This document shows, piece by piece, positions 18,416 to 26,912 of a stretch of 64,000 bases of DNA. The stretch spans positions 1,240,001-1,304,000 of the forward strand of contig NZ_JAZHRV010000001.1 of NCBI RefSeq assembly GCF_036924595.1, in the 5' to 3' direction. Both the position numbers and the translations under genes were made by a program. The notes under the pieces were generated by a model that ran no database searches, had not been told where the DNA came from, and worked only from the letters and a program-made list of their open reading frames with translations. The DNA is from Bradyrhizobium algeriense. Its GTDB lineage: Bacteria; Pseudomonadota; Alphaproteobacteria; Rhizobiales; Xanthobacteraceae. The first letter of the stretch is position 1; each line of letters begins with the position of its first letter.

Positions 18416-19149
18416 GCGGAAAGCAAGGAAATTTTATGGATGTCCTTACCGCGGCCGCCCGGGACAACCCGCTTGCTGCGGCCCTGATCGGAGGTGGCGC
18501 ACTGTGGCTATTGATAGGCAATGACAAGCTGAAGAGCGCGGCCAGTTCGGTCAGCGCCGCTACCGCGCCGCTTGCCGATATGGGCGCGCGCGGTCAGCGC
18601 GCTGCGGCCTCGACATTCGAGAAGGGTTATGATTCCGTCCGTGATCGGGCTTCTCGAATGCAGGACGAGGCGTCGCGCGGCTTTCACGAAGGGCTGCGTC
18701 ACGCCAGAAGTGCTGCCTCCGACGCCATGTCAGGGACGGCAGACACTTTGAGCGATCGATTCGACGAAGGTGCCAGCGGCGCGCGGGAGATGTGGGACCG
18801 TCTGAGCGAGGTCATGCCTAGGAAGGAGACTTTGGCTCAAGCGCAATCGTCGCTTTCCGATCTCTTTGAAAGGCAGCCATTGGTCCTTGGCGCGGTCGGC
18901 TTGGCGATCGGTGCCGCGATGGCTGGGGCATTAACCAAGTCCGGCCTTGAGGACGAGTGGATCGGCGAGGCCAGCGACAGCTTGAAGGCAGATTTGAGTG
19001 CCCGCGCTGGGGCTGTATCGCAAAGCGTCGGGGAGGCCTCCGACACGATGAAGGCTGAGCTTGGAGACGCCGGCGCCGAATTTGTCGATCGCGTTAAGCA
19101 GGCAGGCAGGGATGCGATGGATTCAGCTCAAGAAAAGGTCCGTAGCTGA
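18412..19149 (+). CDS. Helical membrane-associated protein, last gene of stress operon
   Basis: A 245-residue protein built like the first operon gene: a hydrophobic segment near residues 21-36 (LAAALIGGGALWLLIG), amphipathic Ala/Asp/Arg helices, a second hydrophobic segment (LVLGAVGLAIGAAMAGAL, about 157-174) and a coiled tail. ATGA overlap with the holin-like gene. It probably arose by duplication of a DUF3618-type architecture, though the DUF3618 N-terminal motif itself is not obvious. Function unknown. Confidence 0.7.
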   Translation: MSGKQGNFMDVLTAAARDNPLAAALIGGGALWLLIGNDKLKSAASSVSAATAPLADMGARGQRAAASTFEKGYDSVRDRASRMQDEASRGFHEGLRHARSAASDAMSGTADTLSDRFDEGASGAREMWDRLSEVMPRKETLAQAQSSLSDLFERQPLVLGAVGLAIGAAMAGALTKSGLEDEWIGEASDSLKADLSARAGAVSQSVGEASDTMKAELGDAGAEFVDRVKQAGRDAMDSAQEKVRS

Positions 19150-19596
19150 GTGCTATCTGCCAGTCTGTCAGTTCGTGCAGCCCGCGTCGCTTTATACAGG
19201 CAGCGGTTCAATGCCCGCACGACTCCGATGCGGGTGATCATCGTCAGGCCACAAACTGTCGCGACCAAGACAACTGACAAGGACCTTGAACCTGACTCGG
19301 CTGACAGTTCGATCCGTATTTTCCACGTCAGGGAGCTCGAGTTCCTAAGTGACTTTTGTACAGACCGCTGCTCAGGAAGGTATCTCCATCGTGTATTACC
19401 GATTGCCGGCATACGTCATGGTAGCCGGGACGGCGCATCAGTGGCCGAGGATCGTGGTGTACGGGTTCGAGATCAAAAACGATGTGGTGCAACGTTTCGG
19501 CGGAGCTGCTAGTTCCGCTCGGCCTAGCCGTAGGAACATTCCATCCGGACGGCCTTTATAGCTCATTGAAATGAGACGGCCTCGATTGGATCGGAC
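19150..19596. other. No firm gene; possible remnant
   Basis: A plus-strand frame at 19349-19561 contains VYYRLPAYVMVAGTAHQWP, which looks protein-like but is short, has no ribosome binding site and no family I recognise. It may be a gene fragment. No EcfG promoter with correct spacing was found before the YihY gene. Confidence 0.3.
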
Positions 19597-20520
19597 ATGT
19601 GGTGGGCGGTGGTGAAAGAGGCTGCGACCAACTGGTCGAGCCACAAGGATGCCAGGCAGGGGGCTGCCCTCGCATATTACTCCGTGTTCTCGCTTGGCCC
19701 TATCATCGTAATCGCCGTCGCAGTAGCCGGCCTGCTCTTCGGCCATGATGCCGTCACTTCTCAAGTCATGTCATCGATCAGGGAGATGCTCGGAGACACC
19801 GGAGCCAAGGCCGTCGAGGCGATGCTGGCGGGAGCCAGCCGCCCCGCTGCGGGAGTTCTTGCCACCATCCTCGGCATCGGAGCACTTCTCTTCGCCGCCA
19901 TCGGTGTCGTGGTGCAGCTGAAGGATGCGCTCAACGTCGTTTGGGACGTGGAGCAGTCCGAGGAGTCCGGGCTGTGGCACCTCGCCCGTAATTACGTGCT
20001 GTCGTTCGCCGCGGTACTGGCGCTCGGCTTTCTTCTGCTGGTCTCGCTACTGGTGAGCGCGGGCCTGGCAGCAGCCGGCAAATACGCCGCTACCTACCTG
20101 CCAGAGGGAGCGCTACACGTCATCAGCATGCTGACTTCGTTTGTCGTCGTGATGGCGCTCTTCGCGATGATGTTCAAGTGGCTGCCCGACGTCTCCGTCG
20201 GCTGGCGGGACGTCTGGTTGGGCGCGTCTCTCACTGCGCTGTTCTTTGAAATTGGGAAGGCGGCCATCGGCTTCTACATCGGCAAGCAGGGGCTGGAATC
20301 GACCTACGGAGCCGCGGCCTCGATCGTCGTCGTGCTGATCTGGGTCTACTACACGTCCCAGATCATCTTGATGGGCGCGGAGGTCACCCACAGTTACGCA
20401 AAGCACAACGGCTCTTTGAAGCGGCGCGATCCCGACGAAGCGCCGGAAAGCCTGCGACCGCCGTCGCAGTCCCGACTTTCGCGGAACCGCGAGCAACGGT
20501 CGCCGTCGGGGACCGGCTAA
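19597..20520 (+). CDS. YihY/virulence factor BrkB family membrane protein
   Basis: A 307-residue inner-membrane protein with about six spans, formerly misnamed ribonuclease BN. Marks: SHKDARQGAALAYYSVFSLGP at the N-terminus, ALNVVWDVE, KWLPDVSVGWRDVW, and STYGAAASIVVVLIWVYY followed by SQIILMGAEVTHSYAK. The C-terminus is a charged cytoplasmic tail. The start at 19597 lacks a strong ribosome binding site but gives a complete family member. The cupin gene follows after 12 bases. Transport or envelope function is unproven. Confidence 0.85.
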   Translation: MWWAVVKEAATNWSSHKDARQGAALAYYSVFSLGPIIVIAVAVAGLLFGHDAVTSQVMSSIREMLGDTGAKAVEAMLAGASRPAAGVLATILGIGALLFAAIGVVVQLKDALNVVWDVEQSEESGLWHLARNYVLSFAAVLALGFLLLVSLLVSAGLAAAGKYAATYLPEGALHVISMLTSFVVVMALFAMMFKWLPDVSVGWRDVWLGASLTALFFEIGKAAIGFYIGKQGLESTYGAAASIVVVLIWVYYTSQIILMGAEVTHSYAKHNGSLKRRDPDEAPESLRPPSQSRLSRNREQRSPSGTG

Positions 20521-20532
20521 CGGAGGACGATC

Positions 20533-21138
20533 ATGCCGATTCTTGAAGACCTGAAGGAATACGTGGAGCGCGCCACAGGTCTGCGGCGACCCGGCAAGCG
20601 GAAGGTTTCAGATCTCGCGCGGGCCAGAAAACCCCACGCCGTCCGCTTCAAGGACGATGGTCTCGTCCCCAATCATCCGCGATGGCCGCTGATCATCTAT
20701 CGAGGCGCCTTCGAATTCGATGAGCGCCACGACCCGGCGGCAGTAATCGAGGACCTGTTCGAAGCGAACGGATGGGGCGACACCTGGCGCGACGGCATTT
20801 ACGACTACGTGCACTATCACTCCAGGATCCATGAGGTGCTCGGCATCGCGCGCGGCAAGGGGCGCGTCCGCTTCGGTGGCAAAAAGGGTCGAATCTTCAC
20901 GTTGAAGGCCGGCGATGTCGCTGTCCTGCCCGCTGGCACGGGTCATCAGTGCCTATCGGCTGACGACGACTTCCTCGTCGTCGGCGCCTACCCACCGGCC
21001 GGTACGTACGACGAGTGCACGACGATCGAAGACCGCCCGCGTGCCCTCATGCCGATTCCGAAGGTGCCGCCGCCGCGCAAGGATCCGGTCTACGGGACCA
21101 GCGGGCCGCTGTCGAAACTCTGGAAGAAAGCGAAATGA
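20533..21138 (+). CDS. Cupin-fold protein (YjlB-like)
   Basis: A 201-residue single-domain cupin. The metal-binding motif lies in YVHYHSRIHEVLGIARG (HxH then E) with the second motif AVLPAGTGHQCLS (His). The order and length resemble YjlB-type cupins. It sits between YihY (12 bases upstream) and the DUF3147 genes (four-base ATGA overlap), so likely one transcript. A substrate cannot be inferred. Confidence 0.8.
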   Translation: MPILEDLKEYVERATGLRRPGKRKVSDLARARKPHAVRFKDDGLVPNHPRWPLIIYRGAFEFDERHDPAAVIEDLFEANGWGDTWRDGIYDYVHYHSRIHEVLGIARGKGRVRFGGKKGRIFTLKAGDVAVLPAGTGHQCLSADDDFLVVGAYPPAGTYDECTTIEDRPRALMPIPKVPPPRKDPVYGTSGPLSKLWKKAK

Positions 21139-21481
21139 CGGAGTACCTCCTCCGCTTCATCGTCGGGGGCGTCGTCGTATCGGCTTTCGCCATGCTTGGT
21201 GACGTTCTGCACCCCAAGAGCTTCGCCGGCCTCTTCGGAGCCGCGCCATCGGTCGCGCTCGCCACCCTGGGTATCGCCGTGTACCAGCACGGCGCCGCTA
21301 TGCAGCGTTACAAACTCATTCGATGATGGCAGGAGCGACCGCGCTTTGCGTCTACAGCGTGGTGGTCTGCCATCTTCTCGTTCGCGCGCGCTTGCGAGCG
21401 GCGCCCGCTACGCTGCTGTCGCTCGTCGTCTGGATGATCGTCGCCGTCGGCCTGCTGATCCTCGTCGGAGGGCCGACATGA
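21135..21481 (+). pseudogene. DUF3147 membrane protein, split by a -1 frameshift
   Basis: From ATG 21135 the frame gives LLRFIVGGVVVSAFAMLGD, then SFAGLFGAAPSVALATLGIA, then goes astray and stops at 21326. In the next frame the sequence continues as YAALQTHSMMAGATALCVYS and ends in LILVGGPT at 21481. Adding one base inside GGCGCCGCTATG (21291-21302) restores a complete four-span DUF3147 protein. The downstream half also has its own ATG overlapping the stop, so a split two-protein form is conceivable but less likely. Confidence 0.75.
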
Positions 21482-21960
21482 CGCCGATCCGCTTTTCCCC
21501 GTCATCGCTGCGGGAAGGCCGCTGGTACGAATACCTGATGCGCTTCGCGCTCGGCGGCGCCGCGACGATCTTCACCGGTCTCGTCAGCAGCCGTTATGGG
21601 GCATCCATCGGAGGTCTCTTCCTCGCCCTTCCTGCCATCTTCTGCGCCAGCGCGACGCTCATCGAGAAGCATGAAATCCGCCGCAAGCGGGAAGCGGGTC
21701 TCGCCGGCGAGCGCCGCGGGAAAGAGGCAGCAGCGCTCGACGCCGCTGGCGCGGCGCTCGGCGCAATCGGGCTGCTGGCCTTTGCGATTGTCTTTTCGCT
21801 GATCGTGGAAAGCAGCATCCCGGCCGCCTTTGTCGGCGCGTCGCTTGCCTGGCTGATCGTCTCGGTGGCGGCTTGGTACGTGCGTCGCAAGATGCGGTCA
21901 GCGCGGGGGCGCCGAACTGCGGGAAAAACCAGCGGCCCCGCGATTTCACGAAACCGCTAG
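21478..21960 (+). CDS. DUF3147-like membrane protein
   Basis: A 160-residue protein with four predicted spans: YLMRFALGGAATIFTGLVSS, GGLFLALPAIFCASATLI, LGAIGLLAFAIVFSLIV and AFVGASLAWLIVSVAAWYV, with a basic cytoplasmic loop and tail. It overlaps the preceding DUF3147 gene by four bases and repeats its design, so the pair probably act together. Function not established. Confidence 0.75.
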   Translation: MTPIRFSPSSLREGRWYEYLMRFALGGAATIFTGLVSSRYGASIGGLFLALPAIFCASATLIEKHEIRRKREAGLAGERRGKEAAALDAAGAALGAIGLLAFAIVFSLIVESSIPAAFVGASLAWLIVSVAAWYVRRKMRSARGRRTAGKTSGPAISRNR

Positions 21961-21980
21961 GGCTGATCGAACGATCTGGA

Positions 21981-22290
21981 TCAAGCCGCGGTCGAAGCCT
22001 TCGCGTTGATGCCCTGACGCAGCCCACGGTATGGAGCTTGGTGTTTGCGGCCTTCTCTTTGTTCAGGTTGGTCGGGAGGAAGCGCACGATCTCGTCGTGA
22101 CCGAGTTCTCAGCGCGCGCCCCGTAACGGCACATTTCGCAGCGCTCGGCGGCCTGCGCGTCCGCGACGATGGCGGTGTCCAGTGCGGCCTTGTCTTCGAT
22201 CTCGCCGGCCATTTCATCGGCCTCTTTGATGATGCCCATCGATGGCATGGCGCTACGTCCCGCCGGGCTGCTTGCCGACGTCTCCTTTCG
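21981..22290 (-). pseudogene. DUF892 remnant (paralog of 7353-7868)
   Basis: Two minus-strand frames together match the C-terminal two thirds of the DUF892 protein: GIIKEADEMAGEIEDKAALD, then AERCEMCRYG, then after a shift FLPTNLNKEKAANTKLHTV and GINAKASTAA up to the stop at 21981. The 5' third and any promoter are missing. Confidence 0.8.
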
Positions 22291-22303
22291 CGATGATGGC
22301 ATT

Positions 22304-22328
22304 GGAACGTCGCTGATCCGTGGGGGTT
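22304..22328 (+). promoter_or_regulatory. EcfG-type promoter before small gene at 22362
   Basis: GGAAC (22304-22308), 17 bases, GTT (22326-22328), 33 bases before the ATG at 22362. Confidence 0.55.
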
Positions 22329-22361
22329 ACCGTCCCATGACGAGCGCACCGGAGTACTGAG

Positions 22362-22553
22362 ATGGCCGATGGACAACGCTTCGCCAATCTGCTGGGACGT
22401 GCTGCAATGGACGTGTGGGGCGACATGCCGCGTGATATCCAGGAAGCGCTGTTCGAGACGGCGATGAAGGGGCACGACGCGGAGCGCGAGGAACTGGCGC
22501 GACTGCTGCACGACCGTCATCCCCGGACCCTGCACCCGGCGAAGCCGGACTGA
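22362..22553 (+). CDS. Conserved small protein (63 aa)
   Basis: A 63-residue soluble protein. FANLLGRAAMDVWGDMPRDI then QEALFETAM, and LARLLHDRHPRTLHPAKP at the end, recall small uncharacterised rhizobial proteins. It stands between two EcfG-type promoters, one driving it and one (22554) driving the ROK gene just after its stop. Function unknown. Confidence 0.65.
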   Translation: MADGQRFANLLGRAAMDVWGDMPRDIQEALFETAMKGHDAEREELARLLHDRHPRTLHPAKPD

Positions 22554-22578
22554 GGAACCGGGTTTCGACACGCGAGTT
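22554..22578 (+). promoter_or_regulatory. EcfG-type promoter for the ROK-type gene
   Basis: GGAAC (22554-22558), 17 bases, GTT (22576-22578), 40 bases before the ATG at 22619. It begins right after the stop codon of the preceding small gene. Confidence 0.65.
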
Positions 22579-22618
22579 TATGCAAGCTGCCAGCTGTCCC
22601 GCGGCTTGAAGGTTCAGG

Positions 22619-23695
22619 ATGGCCGACGAAAAGATCACGACGACCGGCATTGCCGCTCACGGCGCCTCTCGCCTCGCGTCGGTGGAGATCGACACGTTCA
22701 ACATCGAACTGAAGGACGACGAAGGATTCTTGGGAGACCGCGCCAGCAAGGGCGCCTTCCGGGACATCCTCGAGAAGTGGCGGAAACCGATGCGCAAATC
22801 CGGCGAGGACCCCTTCGGGAAGGAGCCGACCGAAAACATCAGCAAGAAGTTGCTGGATACCGTTCTGGTCGGCGACGACGCCGAAGCCTCGGCGGTCGTG
22901 CACAGCGCCATCGAGGACTTCGCCCAGGAGCTCGCCCACGTCACGCGGCGCTTTCTCAAGACCAAGGCCTGGCAGAAGACCGAGCGCATCGTGGTGGGTG
23001 GAGGTTTTCGCGACAGCCAGCTCGGCGAACTCGCCATCGCACGAACCGAAATCATCCTTAAGGCCGAGGACTTCAAGATCGAGATGCTGCCGATCCGCCA
23101 CCACCCGGACGACGCAGGCCTTATTGGCGCGCTACACCTCGCTCCTTCCTGGATCTTCGAGGGGCATGACTCCATCCTCGCCGTCGACATCGGCGGTACG
23201 AACATCCGCTGCGGCGTCATCGAAACACGTAGCAAGAAGTTACCGGACCTGTCCAAGGCGAGCGTGTGGAAGTCCGAGCAATGGCGCCATGCCGACGACG
23301 GGCCGAGCCGTGAGGATGCGGTGAAGCGTCTCGTCAAGATGCTCGAGGACCTGGTCGCGAAGGCGGACAAGGATGGATTCAAGCTCGCGCCGTTCATCGG
23401 CATCGCCTGCCCCGGCGTCATCGGGAGCGACGGCTCGATCGAGAAGGGCGCGCAGAACCTGCCCGGCAACTGGGAGAGCAGTAAGTTCAATCTGCCGGCA
23501 AGCCTGGTCGAAGCCATCCCGCAGATCGGAGAGCACGACACGGCCATCGTCATGCACAACGACGGCGTGGTGCAGGGGCTATCCGAAGTACCCTTCATGC
23601 GGGACGTGAAACGTTGGGGCGTGCTTACGATCGGCACGGGCCTTGGAAACGCCCGCTTCACCAATCGCAATGGCAACGGCAAGGGCGAGCGCTGA
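22619..23695 (+). CDS. ROK-family (sugar kinase-like) protein with permuted halves
   Basis: A 358-residue protein of the ROK/actin-like ATPase fold, but in unusual order. Residues 95-175 carry what is normally the C-terminal half of ROK proteins: a helix, RIVVGGGF (123-130) and PDDAGLIGALHLAP (163-176). Residues 186-347 then carry what is normally the N-terminal half: phosphate-binding AVDIGGTNIRCG (188-199), IACPGVIG (262-269), HNDGV (313-317) and TIGTGLGNARF (337-347), after which it ends. The cysteine-rich zinc motif of typical ROK proteins is absent. This looks like a circular permutation. A sugar-kinase role is possible; HND stands where the catalytic END/GND aspartate occurs. EcfG promoter upstream. 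Confidence 0.75.
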   Translation: MADEKITTTGIAAHGASRLASVEIDTFNIELKDDEGFLGDRASKGAFRDILEKWRKPMRKSGEDPFGKEPTENISKKLLDTVLVGDDAEASAVVHSAIEDFAQELAHVTRRFLKTKAWQKTERIVVGGGFRDSQLGELAIARTEIILKAEDFKIEMLPIRHHPDDAGLIGALHLAPSWIFEGHDSILAVDIGGTNIRCGVIETRSKKLPDLSKASVWKSEQWRHADDGPSREDAVKRLVKMLEDLVAKADKDGFKLAPFIGIACPGVIGSDGSIEKGAQNLPGNWESSKFNLPASLVEAIPQIGEHDTAIVMHNDGVVQGLSEVPFMRDVKRWGVLTIGTGLGNARFTNRNGNGKGER

Positions 23696-24122
23696 GCTTA
23701 CTCTCCATTCGATGCAGGCCGAGCTCCTCTCACTTGCCTCACGGCCTGCACAATCTCTTTCAGGTGATAGAGTTTATGCAAGGACAGGTTGCCAGGCACA
23801 GGATGAGGTGCAACGGGCGAGAAGCCGTGGCGTAGATCACTGGGAGTTCGGGATCACACTCACGGCAACGTTCGGCTAAGACAGGAAAACGTTGGCTGCA
23901 CTCTGGACGTCGAGTATTCTCGTGGCGCACCTCGCTGGTGCCATTCAATGACGCACTCTCTCTTCCGTTTCGATCACTTCGCTTGTGTCTGGCTGCTCAA
24001 CGTCATTGCATTTGCACAGCACGCCGGCCCAACACATGCAGCCATATTCGGACCAAGCGCGGTGAGTATAGTTCTCGTAGACCCGCCCGATGTCAACGTA
24101 GGTCGAGCAGAGTCTATCCCTG
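23696..24122. other. No supported gene
   Basis: Short plus-strand frames around 23938-24280 lack domain signals and ribosome binding sites. Nothing recognised between the ROK gene and the DUF2934 gene. Confidence 0.3.
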
Positions 24123-24284
24123 TCACAAAGTGTCGGGAGTACGTAGTGGTGAAGATTTATCTTCGTTTAGCAGCTCCTGCTCAGCCAGACGCCAGAACTC
24201 CTCGTCTCGCCCCTCGGGTCGACCATTTTGCTCCCATAGCTTGTAAGCCCTGGCAGCGATCTCTTTATCGCTCGGCTTAGCCAT
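24123..24284 (-). CDS. DUF2934 small protein (53 aa)
   Basis: A 53-residue protein from ATG 24284 with AAGGAGG seven bases ahead, a very strong start. The core IAARAYKLWEQNGRPEGRDE then EFWRLAEQELL is the DUF2934 signature (helix, GRPEGR turn, helix). Acidic tail. Stand-alone minus-strand gene. DUF2934 proteins are small, frequent in rhizobia, and uncharacterised. Confidence 0.8.
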   Translation of the reverse strand: MAKPSDKEIAARAYKLWEQNGRPEGRDEEFWRLAEQELLNEDKSSPLRTPDTL

Positions 24285-24399
24285 TACCGTTCCTCCTTGG
24301 AGCACGGTCCCACCTTTGGGGTTGGGGCTTAATGGCGAGACCGTGCTAGACCAGTATTTGCGTGAAGCTGGCCCTCGGATTCAATGCTGCGTGACGCCG

Positions 24400-24636
24400 C
24401 TAGTTCCTCGACAAGGTAAACAAGACTGACGTTCGGCTGGAAATGTTATGCCAGTGGAACGCCCAAACATCCCGGACTGCATCTGCGTAGGAAAACATCG
24501 CGCCGTCGCCATACAGCTCGAGTTGGTAGAAAAGCGCGATCACGGCAAACGCGCGGACCAGGTCAGGCCTACCCCGATAAATGAGATTGAGATACCGGAA
24601 TGCGAGATCATTAAGGCGCAAAACGCGGCCTGGCAT
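24400..24636 (-). CDS. Possible small protein (78 aa)
   Basis: A 78-residue frame with RVLRLNDLAFRYLNLIYRGR and a hydrophobic stretch FAVIALFYQLELYGDG. No strong ribosome binding site and no family recognised; it could be chance. Kept because the composition is protein-like and it sits alone in a gap. Confidence 0.3.
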   Translation of the reverse strand: MPGRVLRLNDLAFRYLNLIYRGRPDLVRAFAVIALFYQLELYGDGAMFSYADAVRDVWAFHWHNISSRTSVLFTLSRN

Positions 24637-24688
24637 GTCATCGCGTAAGGTAGGATATCGCTTTTAAGCGAATAGAAGAATCGCAAGC

Positions 24689-25828
24689 TTAGAACTTTTT
24701 GCAAACCGAAGCCTTCAGATTAATGATTTTGTGACCGGAGCGTACCGCCTTCGTCGTTAAGTACCGCCTGTTGTGGGGGGTGACCGGCGCTTGAAGCGCG
24801 ACGCGGGCAGTGATCTCGATTCCGGCTTTTGTGAGTCCGTCGAGCTTGGCTGGATTGTTGGTGAGCAGGACGATCCGCGTGCAATTCAGGGTTCGCAGCA
24901 TCAGCGCAGCAACGCCGTAGTCGCGCTCATCGTCTTCGAATCCGAGCGTCGTGTTGGCATCACGCGTATCGAGCCCGCTGTCCTGCAGCCGATAGGCTCT
25001 CATCTTGTTCGCAAGGCCGATACCACGACCTTCCTGCGCCATATATAGAATGACGCCGCTGCCAAGGCTTTCTAGGCGGGCGAGGGCGAGCCGAAGCTGG
25101 TCACCACAGTCGCATCGCTGCGAGCCGAACACATCTCCGGTCAGGCATGCCGAATGAAGCCGAACCGGGACAGGTTGAGTAAAATCTGGCTTTCCGACAA
25201 TGATGGCGACCTGATCCGCGCCGAGAGGGTCCCGAAACACGACAAAGCGCGCCTCTGTGCCTGACGCCAATGGAATCGTTGCTTCGCTCACGTGCGCAAA
25301 TGCATTCGTCGCGTCCGCGGCAAACCGATTGACCGCGTCCGCTTCGACTGTAACGATCAAGTCCATCAAGTCGTCGTCGCGGTTCGGCATCACGTTCGCT
25401 GCGAGCACCGCCGGCAGGCTGCGGCTCAACTTGGCGAGCCGGATTGCCGCCGTGGCAGCACGACTTGCAGCCTCCACCGTTCCTACAAAGTGCCCCTCGT
25501 TTTCAGCACTGGCAGCGAGGTCGAAGATGGTGCTCACGCCGACCACCGGCGAAAGCGATAACGCCATTGCGGTCGATGCCTTGGTGCCGATCGAGCGGGC
25601 TCGCTGTTGCGTGACGACGAGTTTTGGCGCATTCGGACTGCACAGGTCTGCAAAATCACCCAGGCGTTGTTCGTCCAACCCGTCGATCGGCAAAGCGAGC
25701 AAGGATTCGCCGGATGCGCTAATACGAATCGGTCTTCGCGCCTGTAGCTCACTCAAGGCGCGGCTGACACTGATGCATTCCGCGTTGCCAAGCAGGGCTG
25801 AATTTGCAGATGAATGCGCGGCGCTCAT
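24689..25828 (-). CDS. GTP cyclohydrolase II-like protein (RibA type) with degenerate N-terminal domain
   Basis: A 379-residue protein. The C-terminal half (about 190-370) is GTP cyclohydrolase II, which opens the GTP imidazole ring to a diamino-ribosylamino-pyrimidinone phosphate. Zinc cysteines C228, C239 and C241 are in HSACLTGDVFGSQRCDCG; the active-site segment AQEGRGIGLANKMRAY and LLTNNPAKLDGL are intact. The N-terminal 180 residues occupy the place of DHBP synthase in RibBA but lack its acidic EDRENEGD loop, so that activity is unlikely. It lies head-to-head with the RibD-like gene (starts overlap) in a cluster of pterin/flavin-type enzymes, so it probably serves a special pathway rather than bulk riboflavin. 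Confidence 0.85.
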   Translation of the reverse strand: MSAAHSSANSALLGNAECISVSRALSELQARRPIRISASGESLLALPIDGLDEQRLGDFADLCSPNAPKLVVTQQRARSIGTKASTAMALSLSPVVGVSTIFDLAASAENEGHFVGTVEAASRAATAAIRLAKLSRSLPAVLAANVMPNRDDDLMDLIVTVEADAVNRFAADATNAFAHVSEATIPLASGTEARFVVFRDPLGADQVAIIVGKPDFTQPVPVRLHSACLTGDVFGSQRCDCGDQLRLALARLESLGSGVILYMAQEGRGIGLANKMRAYRLQDSGLDTRDANTTLGFEDDERDYGVAALMLRTLNCTRIVLLTNNPAKLDGLTKAGIEITARVALQAPVTPHNRRYLTTKAVRSGHKIINLKASVCKKF

Positions 25829-26781
25829 TCGCGGGTGACCTTCCTTTACCGGGCGCGTTCGTAGAACACCGAGAATTCAGAATCATTCCGCTAGAAATCA
25901 GATGGATTTCTGCAGCCGAGTGGTCAATAGTAGCATTGATCGTTCACAGGTTCCGGATTTCGATCTCTGCCGTGTTGCTTGGCAAATTACGCACCCGTGA
26001 ATTCGCGTCTTCCGATGCATGGGAGAGCTTTGTCCAGCGTTTTCGTCGAGGAAAGCAACCCCTTCCTCAAGCCTGGGCGGATCTGTTTGGCCCGTTGCGC
26101 AACGGGGGAGTGGACGATCTCGTGATTGTGGGGCAGATCGGCCAATCGCTCGATGGACGCATTGCGACGGCTAGCGGCCATTCAAAGTATATCAATTGCC
26201 CGGCTGGCATTGAACACCTCCATCGGCTGCGTGCGCTCGTCGACATTGTCGTCATTGGCGTTGGGACTGCCGTCGCTGACGATCCGCAATTGACGGTCAG
26301 ACAAGTCGCCGGCCCTCAGCCGGCGCGTGCCGTGATCGATCCAAGAGGTCGCCTCGGGGCCAATGCGAGATTGTTCGCCGATGATGGTGTTCGCCGCCTG
26401 CTAATCACCGCAGAGGGCACACGTTGCACGCTGCATCCCGGGGTTGAAGTTGTGACCCTGCCGGCCCAAGATGGAAATATAGCTCCATCCGCCATCGTTG
26501 CCTCGCTGACGCGGAGAGGGATGCGCCGCGTGTTGATCGAGGGCGGCGCTGACACCCTTTCGCGCTTTATCGCGGCCCGATGTCTCGATCGTCTGCATAT
26601 AACCGTCTCGCCCGTCATGTTGGGCGCCGGAGGCCCTGGCATCGAGTTGCCGCCGCTCGAGCGGGCCGATCAGGCCCACCGTATGCCTGTGCGCGTGCAC
26701 ATGATCGAGGATGACGTACTGTTTGATTGCGATCTGTCGGCTCAGCGCGTGGTACTCGGTGTGGCAAAGAAGTCGACCTGA
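25804..26781 (+). CDS. RibD C-terminal-type (dihydrofolate reductase-like) reductase
   Basis: The core from about residue 105 is a RibD_C reductase domain: VIVGQIGQSLDGRIATASGH, VDIVVIGVGTAVADDPQLTV, ARAVIDPRGRLG, RRVLIEGGADTLSRFIAARC and the late LDRLHITVSPVMLG. It has no deaminase domain. Such enzymes reduce a ribosylamino-pyrimidine side chain with NADPH, which fits the next step after the divergent RibA-type gene. The full frame has 325 residues, but the first 55-60 look non-native; a GTG at 25972 is a plausible start that would also free space for two promoters. Function within the cluster is inferred. Confidence 0.75.
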   Translation: MQMNARRSFAGDLPLPGAFVEHREFRIIPLEIRWISAAEWSIVALIVHRFRISISAVLLGKLRTREFASSDAWESFVQRFRRGKQPLPQAWADLFGPLRNGGVDDLVIVGQIGQSLDGRIATASGHSKYINCPAGIEHLHRLRALVDIVVIGVGTAVADDPQLTVRQVAGPQPARAVIDPRGRLGANARLFADDGVRRLLITAEGTRCTLHPGVEVVTLPAQDGNIAPSAIVASLTRRGMRRVLIEGGADTLSRFIAARCLDRLHITVSPVMLGAGGPGIELPPLERADQAHRMPVRVHMIEDDVLFDCDLSAQRVVLGVAKKST

Positions 26782-26912
26782 CCTGCGCGCACCGCTGAAA
26801 CGCCTTTGCGGAATGCGGCTTTTCGTCTGACCAGCCAGTTGTCGATTTCGGGCCGGGATAGCGGTTCGATTTCACAGACGGAGGCTGCCACCGCACGGCG
26901 AAGACGACGTGT

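Noticed and set aside
19545..19575. Possible EcfG promoter before the YihY gene
   Set aside because: GGAAC is followed by TTTATAG rather than GTT at the required spacing.
22619..23180. N-terminal part of the ROK protein as an unrelated extra domain
   Set aside because: VVGGGF and DAGLIGALHLAP are recognisable ROK C-terminal signatures, so it is a permuted half rather than a new domain.
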